Below are positions 14,301-21,248 of a stretch of DNA of 64,000 nucleotides, in pieces. This DNA is from Pomphorhynchus laevis (lineage: Eukaryota; Acanthocephala; Palaeacanthocephala; Echinorhynchida; Pomphorhynchidae). Both the position numbers and the translations under genes were made by a program. The notes under the pieces are model-generated. The model searched no databases. It saw nothing but the letters and a program-made list of their open reading frames with translations, and was not told the DNA's origin. Location of the stretch: positions 62,001 to 126,000 of the forward strand of contig WNNJ02002143.1 in NCBI GenBank assembly GCA_012934845.2. The letters run 5' to 3'. The number at the start of each line of letters is the position of its first letter. The stretch's first letter is position 1.

Positions 14301-17219
14301 TTAATCAACAAAAGCAGTAACTAAGCTTTAATGTATTAAATTAAAACGCAGTCGACGTTCAACGTTTGTGCTCAACTTTTCAACAAAAACCACTCCTTAC
14401 CAAACTTTAGCCAAAACGGATTTTGGAAGTTTACTTCGTAGCAAGAATGTTCTTGCCTGTTCTCCAGTAAGATGTCCATCGCAATCCGTGTCTGCATCTT
14501 TAAACATCTTTTTGTAATGATGTTCATTGTTTACGTCAGAAACATCGACATTAATCAAATCGGCAAAGTTTTCCCATACTTTAGCGGCATTTGATAGCGA
14601 CCTTAGAAAAAGAGAATTAAAAAAGAAAAATGCAATTTAGATTTTTAATATAAAATATTTGTACGATTTAATTATTTATTATAAAATGATTATAAACATT
14701 TAAAAAATTTGTAGAAATACACCGACACTATAAATGCAATTGGTATTTTGTACATCATATAGATGACAAGCATCAGGAGGCAAATACGATCACTCCGTAA
14801 TTCGCTTTGACAAATTATCCTAGATTTTTATAAAATTATGAATAATTTATTGTACAATATTTTAGGGCGTAAACATTAGCAATATCCATTTTAGATATAG
14901 ATTAGATAATTATAATGTGGGATTAAAATTAACTTTTCCCAATTTTAAGAAATATTTTCGAATAAAATCAATTTCTCCATTGCATAGATTGTCATAGATT
15001 GTAGGATAATTCCAATTAAAACTATATTTTTTAAAGTGAGACTAAGGTAATTGTAATAATGATTTATATTTCTTATTATAAATTGTAATACCAAATTGTA
15101 ATATAATATATTGAATAAATATTTAATTCAAAAACAATATATAAAGGAGAGTTTTAGTATTTCTAGATTTAATAGAGTTCGCATTTTTGGTTAGATAATG
15201 AGTAAATAATATAATATTTAATAAATACATTATATGGAATAACTTCTTTACCGCATATATTGCTATAGAATACCTATAAATGCACAATTTAATCAATTAA
15301 AATTATAATTTTAATAATAAATATATTATTTATTAAAGCATTATATCAATTATAATATAAAATCACAAGGTTACATAAAATGTTACATAAAATGAAAGTA
15401 TCTAAAATAAAATTATTTTCAGATGATAAAATTAGTTTGAAATAACGTCCTCCTTGAATAACTTTTTAATAACTCCCTTTTTAATTTCTCATCAATAAAA
15501 TTCTTTGATAATTTTAAGTTAAGAATGATTTTGAATAAAATAATTTAAATTCTAAATAGCTTGAAAATAAAAAATATAAGATTAATAATAAATTGTTAGC
15601 TTAATAAAAAATACTCGAATAATATAAACATGCACATGTTTCCGTAAATTTAATGAAAAAATTCCATTTAGAAAAATGCTATGCCTTACACACTTGCTTT
15701 TGAAGAATGAAGAGCAAGTTAAATGTTTAACGTAATAAAATCATTTAATTTAAATCATTTATAAATCTAACTTAACATATAATGCTCATTTAATCGATGA
15801 GCTTCGTGATGCAGGATAAAAATTTATGATGTATTATCAATATCTAAAATGGAATTTTCTCATCTCCTTTTACAGAAAACAAAAATATTTAAATAAATTA
15901 AATACAAATTTTCAAGTCGGCAATCTAAATTTTCAAATTTTATGACCCAAACTTGTTATTCAATTTTAAGTCGCCATTTAAAACTATTATTGACCACACT
16001 GGTGAGAGCATCATATGTTTAGAACAAAGGCTCTTTTAGAGCAACTTAGATATTTCTAGGTGTCTAGAATTCACAAATTGCTAATCTCGTGGTTCTTATA
16101 CAATAAAATTCATTTAAACAAAATGTAACGCAATGCGATTCTTTCTTAAATAGTTTCTGTACACAATATAGGGCATAACAAGTTCAATGCGTGCATTATT
16201 ACAGTAAATCATATTTGGTACATTTCTAAATTTTATCTTTTACCTGCCATCCAAGTTTAGTTGTAATAAAACGACTGTAAAAAGATAATTTTTTTATTTG
16301 ATTTGTAAATTTCAACTAAATTTTAGTTAAAAAAATAAATTAATTCTCAAATTTAAAGTTACCTTTCCTTGTTTTGTGTTGAACCTTGTTTATATTCTAA
16401 ATAAAAGTTTATTTTGTAATTAAAAAATAAATAAAGTTTAATTTGATATCTAAAAACGGATCAGTTGTCTAAAATCAAAATCAAAATAAGAGTAAACAGG
16501 TATCTATAAAAGCAAATAGGTAATATCTGTAATATTTTTCTCTAATGATACAGAGGTCAAGATATATGGAAATGAAACATTCATGAGAAAATGTCATTTA
16601 TCTCAGGTAAACACATCTTTGCTACAACCGAGCTTTATCAACTATATATTTGAGTTTTATCTTCAAGATATAGTCAGTGAATGCACTTTTTATAAAAAAA
16701 AAGAGATTAGAAAAGTATGGAAAATACAAAGGATAATTTTCAATTATTAATTTCAAAGTTTTTCTTCAAAAATTTCTCTTTGAAACTCGAGGATATCTTA
16801 AAACTGTGAAATATTAAGTTTTAAAATTGCCATGTTTCGCATTTTAATCGTAAATTTAAAATACTTACGATCCGATATTTTTAAAAAATCCACTGATTTG
16901 CCCATTGAGTCTGACAATGATTTTATTAACGCACACGCTGATATAAATTCTTTTCGATTCAAAGCTCCGTCTTTATCGGCATCAGAGATTTCCCTTGAAG
17001 ACAAGAATTTAAACAAAATATAATTAAAATTAATACCATATTTCGCAAAGTTGTTTAGGACCAAGCCCAGTTTGTAGGAAAAAGTTTTTTGATGTTGATC
17101 CTTAATGAAATGTACAACTAACACGCCGCTGCTTTTTATATTTTACCTAGAATAGGCTGGCCGTTTTCAGACATTTTGTTGAAAATACTGTCATATAAAT
17201 CAGTATTTTCGTTTTGCAT
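2204..17219 (-). CDS. ITSN: EH- and SH3-domain endocytic scaffold, intersectin/Eps15 type (15 exons, 632 aa)
   Basis: Predicted scaffold of clathrin-mediated endocytosis. Exons (minus strand): 17219-17147, 17100-17037, 16993-16869, 16274-16244, 14601-14401, 13754-13454, 12484-12344, 12048-11961, 9844-9702, 9650-9544, 8361-8321, 8270-8127, 5844-5766, 3672-3486, 2377-2204. All introns are GT-AG, every phase fits, and the sum is 1899 nt. Domains: EH1 about residues 8-87 (loop DADKDGALNRKE); EH2 about 112-190 (DADTDCDGHLTGE, then DVDPKGTGKLN); coiled coil about 215-440; two DPF motifs (DPFENHDPF) of the kind that bind the AP-2 alpha ear; SH3-A about 515-575 (WWHGHIG, PSNYV); SH3-B about 576-632 (ALFDY, PANYV). 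Known intersectins carry four or five SH3 domains and Eps15 none, so this is a short or hybrid form. EH2 lacks two residues after its Trp. The ATG is provisional, since an upstream exon cannot be excluded. Confidence 0.88.
2378..3485. other. Intron 14, AT-rich
   Basis: 1108 nt without recognisable coding sequence. 2600-2740 is dominated by near-palindromic ttattataa runs. Sequence near 3000-3110 resembles 1795-1900 (repeated 'tttgttaataaatcgttaggaaa'-like text), suggesting an old repeat. Confidence 0.45.
3486..3672 (-). CDS. ITSN: EH/SH3 gene exon 14 (SH3-A)
   Basis: Complete SH3 domain: LYRSLFDFKSEIKGDLNF, SDVIVVTAQTSKWWHGHIG, YGSFPSNYVEPID. The ligand-groove residues (ALYDY-like SLFDF, paired Trp, PSNY) are present. 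Donor GAT|GTAAGA. The acceptor could be 3 nt further in (3669) without changing the frame. Confidence 0.88.
3673..5765. other. Intron 13, AT-rich, with a fold-back element
   Basis: 2093 nt. A minus-strand open stretch at 3750-3860 (ATEAYDNSVHGPLLPSRYN) could be an alternative exon but has no good donor. 3870-4010 is simple AT repeat. The fold-back element at 4881-5204 is listed separately. Nothing else is seen. Confidence 0.45.
4881..5204. mobile_element. Fold-back (MITE-like) element in intron 13
   Basis: The left arm 4881-4927 (containing caaaataattttgtcttcca) and right arm 5159-5204 (tggtaaaattgaaagacaaa) are imperfect inverted complements of about 46 nt, ending in caggaac on the outside. 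The interior has no ORF. The distal part (tagcatcttcagaaatt, 5239-5255) resembles the fold-back units at 60738-61123, so a family link is possible. It is probably a non-autonomous DNA transposon. Confidence 0.5.
5766..5844 (-). CDS. ITSN: EH/SH3 gene exon 13 (linker)
   Basis: Encodes MSTLYPDLSAEVKSHSDQSL, then FPDIS. Acceptor AAATTGCAG|GT and donor CTCA|GTAAGG are both strong. Phases match exon 12 (C plus GT) and exon 14. Confidence 0.8.
6258..6505 (+). mobile_element. PLE reverse transcriptase fragment (intron 12)
   Basis: Reads like the RT core of the 25.7-kb copy: a GVP block, LFLSFIEYEFVHNC and YMFRYIDDICVFNSN. It lies antisense to the host gene inside the intron between exons 12 and 13. 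It looks broken and is a short remnant. Confidence 0.75.
6506..6553 (-). mobile_element. Piece of PLE terminal repeat
   Basis: gtctacgtatttaatttaat followed by ataaaataaacaaaacataa matches the end of the PLE terminal repeat at 25306-25365. It is fused directly to RT sequence on both sides, so this stretch is a composite of PLE pieces. Confidence 0.6.
6554..6762 (+). mobile_element. PLE RT fragment, second piece
   Basis: Contains the sequences around DDICVFNS and the 'PGSLILNKTNIND' region of the PLE RT again, partly repeating the previous fragment. It appears to be a rearranged remnant in the same orientation. Confidence 0.6.
6763..6928 (+). repeat. 166-bp identical duplicate, copy 1 (copy 2 at 9913-10078)
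   Basis: By eye the two copies show no mismatch over 166 bp, starting aaaattcactggataattat and including a rearranged PLE segment. They lie in two different introns of the EH/SH3 gene. Confidence 0.8.
6763..7192 (+). mobile_element. PLE RT C-terminal fragment
   Basis: Encodes MNIKLTLPKTTINLYRKDDI, HEHSCIPYNIKYNTLNNEIL and CNDIGFLQNHLNNLIDTYF, the C-terminal thumb-like part of the PLE RT. Its first 166 bp (6763-6928) are identical to 9913-10078. Element homology ends at KYINQHN near 7192. Confidence 0.75.
7193..8126. other. Intron 12 remainder
   Basis: 7193-7300 is GC-richer than its flanks and is not PLE; its source is not recognised. 7390-7520 is simple TA-rich sequence. No ORF of interest is seen up to exon 12 at 8127. 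Confidence 0.4.
8127..8270 (-). CDS. ITSN: EH/SH3 gene exon 12 (DPF motifs)
   Basis: Encodes VQLSHLFANLNVSYDTTTSD and on through DPFENHDPFDD, then an acidic tail. Two DPF motifs four residues apart are the hallmark of AP-2 alpha-ear ligands such as Eps15. Acceptor AAACAG|CC, donor GAAC|GTAATT. Confidence 0.8.
8321..8361 (-). CDS. ITSN: EH/SH3 gene exon 11 (41 nt, end of coiled coil)
   Basis: Encodes ELSAAIDSLEKAK. The exon is short and its donor (G|GTTAAA) is weak, but both phases fit the neighbours and the next intron is a typical 50 nt. Confidence 0.7.
8362..9543. other. Intron 10, AT-rich
   Basis: 1182 nt with no coding or repeat signature beyond AT richness. Confidence 0.45.
9544..9650 (-). 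CDS. ITSN: EH/SH3 gene exon 10 (coiled coil)
   Basis: Encodes KLEMELKSLKTSIDNKENEV, then SSILNKIKESSDPKS. Acceptor TTAAAAG|AAA, donor GCGA|GTAAGTA (strong consensus). Confidence 0.85.
9702..9844 (-). CDS. ITSN: EH/SH3 gene exon 9 (coiled coil)
   Basis: Encodes RKNHENDTNMLSLTTKRVND and on to LETQLRHQIIESKLKLDTLK. Acceptor ATACAG|AT, donor TTG|GTATCA. It is followed by a 51-nt intron. Confidence 0.82.
9913..10300 (+). mobile_element. PLE RT C-terminal fragment (intron 8)
   Basis: Starts with the 166-bp block shared with 6763-6928 and continues through the PLE MNIKLTS, YRKDDIFKF and CIS(Y)NIKYNT regions to TYFKLSYC. It is antisense to the host gene and clearly broken. Confidence 0.7.
10640..11690 (+). 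mobile_element. Tandem array of PLE 3' ends and terminal repeats
   Basis: The PLE 3' signature (ttactataaaaacaac ... aaatcaacaca ... taataaaatac) recurs near 10675, 10917, 11090 and 11243, each followed by terminal-repeat sequence. The last copy (about 11300-11690) has the fullest terminal repeat, with the 8-bp hairpin at 11394-11416, 'cctcctgatgacctctaat' near 11485, and the end 'ctcagttagctgat' near 11664. PLEs are known to insert as partial tandems with shared terminal repeats, which fits. All units are old and degraded. Confidence 0.65.
11961..12048 (-). CDS. ITSN: EH/SH3 gene exon 8 (coiled coil)
   Basis: Encodes AHSKTHSENLILLKNLEVLL, then QEQVERQSY. Acceptor GATTAG|GCA, donor ATG|GTATGA. 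Phase 1 out matches the two-base start of exon 9. Confidence 0.82.
12344..12484 (-). CDS. ITSN: EH/SH3 gene exon 7 (coiled coil)
   Basis: Encodes 47 residues in phase 0 at both ends, beginning ENKVNSCAIKLNSINSENEQ and ending LHNMLNLEKIHE, with spaced Leu/Ile and charged residues. Acceptor TTTTATAG|GAA, donor GAG|GTAATT. Confidence 0.82.
12485..13453. other. Intron 6, AT-rich
   Basis: 969 nt with no recognised coding sequence or element. Confidence 0.45.
13454..13754 (-). CDS. ITSN: EH/SH3 gene exon 6 (EH2 end, start of coiled coil)
   Basis: Starts SDVDPKGTGKLNIHQFVSAM (EF loop and last EH2 helix), then a Ser/Asn-rich linker, then heptad-like sequence (LDLEQSKRSVLKDHMNDALK). Acceptor TTTTTAG|G, donor CTT|GTAATT. 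Confidence 0.88.
14401..14601 (-). CDS. ITSN: EH/SH3 gene exon 5 (EH2, first part)
   Basis: Encodes SLSNAAKVWENFADLINVDV and on to YKKMFKDADTDCDGHLTGE and SKLPKSVLAKVW, the EH2 helices up to the conserved Trp. Acceptor TTTCTAAG|G, donor TTTG|GTAAGG. Confidence 0.88.
14602..16243. other. Intron 4, AT-rich
   Basis: 1642 nt. A minus-strand open stretch near 14720-14800 (SYLPPDACHLYDVQNTNCIY) lacks an acceptor in the right place and was not used. Nothing else stands out. Confidence 0.4.
16244..16274 (-). CDS. ITSN: EH/SH3 gene exon 4 (31-nt microexon)
   Basis: Encodes LVLLQLNLDG between TTTTTACAG and AG|GTAAAA. It was found because exon 3 ends in phase 1 while exon 5 needs phase 2; this microexon repairs the phase exactly and supplies the EH1-EH2 linker. 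Confidence 0.7.
16869..16993 (-). CDS. ITSN: EH/SH3 gene exon 3 (EH1 calcium loop)
   Basis: Encodes EISDADKDGALNRKEF and the last EH1 helix (ISACALIKSL). DADKDGALNRKE is a standard EF-hand loop. Acceptor TTCAAG|GG, donor GATC|GTAAGT. Confidence 0.88.
17037..17100 (-). CDS. ITSN: EH/SH3 gene exon 2 (EH1 middle)
   Basis: Encodes GSTSKNFFLQTGLGPKQLCE, then IW after joining, the second EH helix pair ending at the conserved Trp. It lies between introns of only 46 and 43 nt. Acceptor TTAAG|GATC, donor TG|GTATTA. Confidence 0.85.
17147..17219 (-). CDS. ITSN: EH/SH3 gene exon 1 (start of EH1)
   Basis: ATG at 17219-17217; encodes MQNENTDLYDSIFNKMSENG, then QPIL. 'LYDSIFNKM' is the first EH helix. 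The donor is G|GTAAAA, leaving phase 1. No in-frame stop lies immediately upstream, so the start is likely but not proven. Confidence 0.75.
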
Positions 17220-17394
17220 TCTTATAAATGTATCTAAATAGATTATGGAAATAATGTAACTTACAATTACGATATTAGTTTATTTGTATTTATATACTTG
17301 ACATATATTAATTTAAAATAAAGAAATGATGATTTTATTTTATTAATAAATTTAAGTCGTCTAATCATGTTTGTATGATATTATCTACTCCGGG
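17220..17394 (-). promoter_or_regulatory. Upstream flank of the EH/SH3 gene
   Basis: Only about 175 bp separate the provisional ATG from PLE terminal-repeat debris. No TATA box or initiator stands out from the AT-rich background. If exon 1 is correct, the promoter lies here or within the retroelement debris. Confidence 0.25.
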
Positions 17395-17715
17395 ATAATG
17401 CATGTGTAAAAACTATGCATCTTTATCAGGCTTCGGTATCTATACCTCTAACCAACTTAGCAGCGGGGCTAACGTATTTCCTCTGATGAAATTTGATTAT
17501 TTATTGAACATTATTCTAATACAACACAACATTTCATTCTCACAAAAGTCGCTGCCAAGTGAAAATATAACCAGCTTTTATTTTACGACAAAATCATACA
17601 TTTAAAATCACACAACGTATCAATATGATTTATGATTTGGACCAGCTGCTATGTTGTGTTGAGGATGAGGAATAATGGCCGAAAACAGTTTCATCATATC
17701 AGATAACTGAGTCTG
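17395..17715. mobile_element. PLE terminal-repeat debris at the LINE-A 5' junction
   Basis: 17400-17500 (minus orientation) contains 'cttagcagcggggc' and 'cgtatttcctctgatgaaatt', matching the PLE terminal repeat. 17634-17690 (plus orientation) contains 'ccagctgctatgttgtgttg', and 17694-17712 resembles its 'cagctaactgagtct' end. LINE-A begins immediately after. Confidence 0.6.
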
Positions 17716-18194
17716 CCCTAAACAATCAGGCCAGACTTGATGATGACTTAATACATGTCAGATCCATTCTAACGACTGTCTTAAATGGATCATCATCTTG
17801 TGAAGCTGTGAGAGATATGCGTCTCAAAGCTGTCTTCCGGCTAGGTCGTGCTCCTTCGTCCGTCAACGATCGACCACGCCTCCTCAAAATTGTGTTTACT
17901 TCATGTGAAATTGTGCAGCTCATACATCGTAACTCATTTCACCTCAAAGGTTCCGGCACCCGTATTCTTAGAGACCTGGACCCCGCTGATCGTACACGTT
18001 TATCAATGGCAAAATCGGAACTAGCTCAAAGACTGGCACATGGTGAAAACAACCTAACAATTCAGAATTTTCAGGTAGTGCGGCGGCGCCTCCACATCCG
18101 TTGGCAAGGTCTTTTGAACAAAGCAAATATTGCTTCCCAGCGTGCTCCGACGCCGACCGCATGCCTACAGAGTGCATCTACCAAAATTTCATAA
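17716..18194 (+). CDS. LINE-A ORF1, 5'-truncated
   Basis: Open frame without its own start, encoding the C-terminal domain of the LINE ORF1 protein: ARLDDDLIHVRSILTTVLNG, VFRLGRAPSSVNDRPRLLKI, ILRDLDPADRTRL and NFQVVRRRLHIRWQ. The same domain ends ORF1 of LINE-C (SRLDDDIMHLRAVFSKIF, DRPRLLKVVL, ILRDLSPADRLRR) and, more distantly, of LINE-B. ORF1 proteins of EN-type LINEs bind the element RNA. The N-terminal zinc-finger half seen in LINE-C is missing, so the element is 5'-truncated. The stop at 18192-18194 lies inside ORF2, overlapping it by about 94 nt. Confidence 0.75.
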
Positions 18195-21070
18195 GAAACT
18201 CTATTGTCTTGTTCAAGTCGGGAACTCAAAAGAGTTCATCATCTAAATGTACAATAAACAAAGCTTCCCACCAAATTCTATACTCTAATGTGCGTAGTGT
18301 GTTAAATAAAATTGATGAGATTGGATTACTGATTCACGACCATCAACCGATAATTGCAGCTTTTACGGAATCGTGGCTAAACCCTTCTATCTCTGATAAT
18401 GAAATTTTGTTGAAAGGATATAATGCGTGCCGCAGCGATAGAATAGCTAAACAGGGTGGTGGTATATTACTATATATACGTGACACAATAAAGTTCCGAG
18501 TCGTAGAAACTTTTAACGACCCCCTAACTTCAAACGAACTTTTAGCGGTCAGATTATACCGGCCATTCTCCTTGATACTTGTAGTCGTTTACCGCAGCCC
18601 TACTTCATGTACTGATAGCATCGTGCAACGTTTATACCAGCTATCGGACCCTAATAAGCCAATATTGGTTGTTGGTGACTTTAACATGCCTACAATAGAT
18701 TGGAATACATACAGTTTTAATTCGCCTTCTGACTTTGGTTCGATTGTGTTACTTCAAACAATCAATGATCTATACCTTACCCAACATGTCAATGGATTTA
18801 CCAGAATATCTTCTACGTCTCGTTCTCTTCTTGATCTGGTTTTGTCTGCTCCAGGACATATTGTCACTAGCGTTAATCACTTGGATCCAGTTGGTTGTTC
18901 TGATCATGTCACCTTATTAATAGATCTTGGAATAAGTATCCCTATATATAATTCTTTTGTTAATAGATTCAACCCTTTTAAAGCCGACTACAACAAAATA
19001 AAGGAGTTCCTTTCTACCGTTTCGTGGCCTGATGCTTATACTGTGGGTATTGATTCCGCCTGGCTGTTTTTCAAAGACACCTTGTATTCAATACTTACCC
19101 GCTACGCTCCAATTGTACGTCAAACTGACGTCGGCTTATCTCCTCGTTGGTTTAATCGAGAACTCAAACAAGCACTGGCTCGACGACGCAAGGCATATTG
19201 TAATTATAAAGCAGGTAACTCTAGTTTTGAGCAATACCGACAGTATAGAAACAGGGTAACATCCTTGAAGAGACGTACGAGAGTAATCTTTGAAAAGAAA
19301 TTATCCCAACGATGTCGTCGTGATCCTGGCTCACTCTTCAAATACATTTCATCAAGAAAACGTATAGCTAACACTTTCTCCTCTATTCTCGATAGCCAAG
19401 GTGATTTGGTATTGGACTCAAAGAAAATTGCGAACGTATTCGGCACACACTTCACATCGCTGAATTCGTCACTGAATGCTTCACCGCAAATAACTGACAG
19501 TTTGTATTGTTTGGTAGCTAATACTACTTCTGACCTTGATAACTTCATTAGACCTGACTTAGTGTACAGCGAGTTGTCCCGTCTGAAATGCACATTAAGT
19601 GCTGGTCCGGATCTATTGCCGTCAGCATATCTTCGCAACCTAGCTGACATCATATACCTACCTCTATATAATATCTTCTGTGCAACACTTGTGCTAGGAA
19701 AGATTCCCTCAGACTGGAAGCGCTCTATTATCTGCCCAATATTAAAACAGGGGTCTCGTTCTGACATCTGTAACTACAGACCGATTAGCCTCACATGTGT
19801 CTGCTGTCGCGTACTGGAACGCTTACTTCTGCGAAAAGTCACCACTCACCTAGAAACGAACCATATTCTAGCCCCTGAACAACATGGTTTTCGAAAAAAT
19901 CATTCAACGCTAACGAATTTGTTGTTATCACACGATAGCTGGACCAGATATTATGATTCTGGTATTCCGGTTGACGCCATCTTCTTCGACTTCTCTAAGG
20001 CATTTGATACAGTCCTTCATGCTAATTTAATTCAAAAACTGCGTAATATCAACCTTGATGAGTGTTTAGTTCGCTGGATTATTGAATTTCTGTCTGACCG
20101 TCATTGCTTCGTAAGGGTAAACGACGAATTATCTGATCGCTTCCCTACAAATCTTGGAGTACCTCAAGGAACTATACTCGGTCCAGTTCTTTTCAGCATA
20201 TACATTAACGACCTCATTCCTAAACTTGGATCTGAGTGTGTTCTTTATGCTGATGATTTAAAAATTTGGCGCCCCATATATTTGGACTCAGATGTTGACA
20301 TCTTGCAGTATGATATTAACACCATAAATGACTGGTCGATTTTGAACGGGTTAAAATTCAATTTGAAAAAGTGTGCCTACATTTGTATATCAAGACGTCC
20401 GGCCGAGTCAGCTCATATTTATCATATAAACAACAGTGTTATTCTTAGGACGAACTCATACAGGGATTTAGGTGTTTATGTATGTTCTAACTTATCGACA
20501 CGTTTACATACTGACACTACATGTTCCAAAGTGAGAAGAGTCATCGGCCTGATTCGCCGAGCTCTTGTTCATATTGACATCTCATGCTTTAAAACAATCT
20601 CACAAGCACTTATTTTGAGCATCCTCCTATATGCTTCGCCAGCTTGTTACCCAATCACCTTACGAGAACGTTATAATCTAGAGTCTGTATTCCGATCAGC
20701 AACTAAAATGGTAAAAGCGGTTAGACATATGGAATATCAAGATCGGCTCTCGAGTTTGGGAATGAGATCGCTTCAGTATCTGCGCGACAAGGCGGACCTG
20801 TGCCTAGCCTGGCAGATTTTACACGACAATCGCCATCCACTCAGATCGCTAATGCATACGCGCGATATAACCTCACTTCGTGGTCATCAGTTCATGCTAA
20901 AAACACAACGATTACGCTACAAACGAACATCCCTATACTTCCAACGAATCGTTAATACTTGGAACCACCTTGCTGACACAACAGTAGCATCCTCGAATCT
21001 GGCTTCTTTTAAACGAAATCTGGAGGAAGATCCCTTCTTGAAGACGAAGATCGAGTCAGAGAACATATGA
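18101..21070 (+). CDS. LINE-A ORF2: endonuclease-reverse transcriptase, uninterrupted
   Basis: An uninterrupted 989-codon ORF2 of a CR1/Jockey-group LINE. N-terminal EEP endonuclease: YSNVRS near residue 60, TESWL near 90, GGGILLYIRD, VVGDFNMPTIDW near 195 and GCSDHVTLL near 267. RT: NYRPISLTCVC near 555, FFDFSKAFDTV near 628, GVPQGTILGPVLF near 685 and LYADDLKIW near 715. The C terminus has the LRGHQ ... TWNHL block usual in this group. All catalytic motifs are visible. Only ORF1 is truncated, so it is one of the youngest elements in the window. The first ATG lies inside ORF1; the true start after the overlap could be further on. 3' fragments of the same family lie at 41420-41870 and 60036-60650. 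Confidence 0.88.
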   Translation: MARSFEQSKYCFPACSDADRMPTECIYQNFIRNSIVLFKSGTQKSSSSKCTINKASHQILYSNVRSVLNKIDEIGLLIHDHQPIIAAFTESWLNPSISDNEILLKGYNACRSDRIAKQGGGILLYIRDTIKFRVVETFNDPLTSNELLAVRLYRPFSLILVVVYRSPTSCTDSIVQRLYQLSDPNKPILVVGDFNMPTIDWNTYSFNSPSDFGSIVLLQTINDLYLTQHVNGFTRISSTSRSLLDLVLSAPGHIVTSVNHLDPVGCSDHVTLLIDLGISIPIYNSFVNRFNPFKADYNKIKEFLSTVSWPDAYTVGIDSAWLFFKDTLYSILTRYAPIVRQTDVGLSPRWFNRELKQALARRRKAYCNYKAGNSSFEQYRQYRNRVTSLKRRTRVIFEKKLSQRCRRDPGSLFKYISSRKRIANTFSSILDSQGDLVLDSKKIANVFGTHFTSLNSSLNASPQITDSLYCLVANTTSDLDNFIRPDLVYSELSRLKCTLSAGPDLLPSAYLRNLADIIYLPLYNIFCATLVLGKIPSDWKRSIICPILKQGSRSDICNYRPISLTCVCCRVLERLLLRKVTTHLETNHILAPEQHGFRKNHSTLTNLLLSHDSWTRYYDSGIPVDAIFFDFSKAFDTVLHANLIQKLRNINLDECLVRWIIEFLSDRHCFVRVNDELSDRFPTNLGVPQGTILGPVLFSIYINDLIPKLGSECVLYADDLKIWRPIYLDSDVDILQYDINTINDWSILNGLKFNLKKCAYICISRRPAESAHIYHINNSVILRTNSYRDLGVYVCSNLSTRLHTDTTCSKVRRVIGLIRRALVHIDISCFKTISQALILSILLYASPACYPITLRERYNLESVFRSATKMVKAVRHMEYQDRLSSLGMRSLQYLRDKADLCLAWQILHDNRHPLRSLMHTRDITSLRGHQFMLKTQRLRYKRTSLYFQRIVNTWNHLADTTVASSNLASFKRNLEEDPFLKTKIESENI

Positions 21071-21195
21071 ACAATAGAAAGTACACTCTACATTTTCATT
21101 TTCTACATTTACTTTTTCTGATTGTGACGCAACTTGTAATGAGCCTTGCTGCTCACTTTGTTGTCTATTGATAATAATAATAAATTAAAAATAAA
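21071..21195 (+). mobile_element. LINE-A 3' UTR and tail
   Basis: Short 3' UTR containing 'gcaacttgtaatgagcc' and 'ttgttgtctattgataataa', ending in TAA repeats. Nearly the same text ends the family copies at 41420 and 60650, so the 3' terminus is (TAA)n rather than poly(A), as in many CR1-like elements. Confidence 0.75.
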
Positions 21196-21248
21196 GATAA
21201 CGATATCTATATAACGATAAAATTTATAGATAGAAACAAGATTTATTT

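Noticed and set aside
14720-14800. Open minus-strand stretch SYLPPDACHLYDVQ as an EH-linker exon
   Set aside because: An in-frame stop precedes it with no usable acceptor; the 16244-16274 microexon fits both phases instead.
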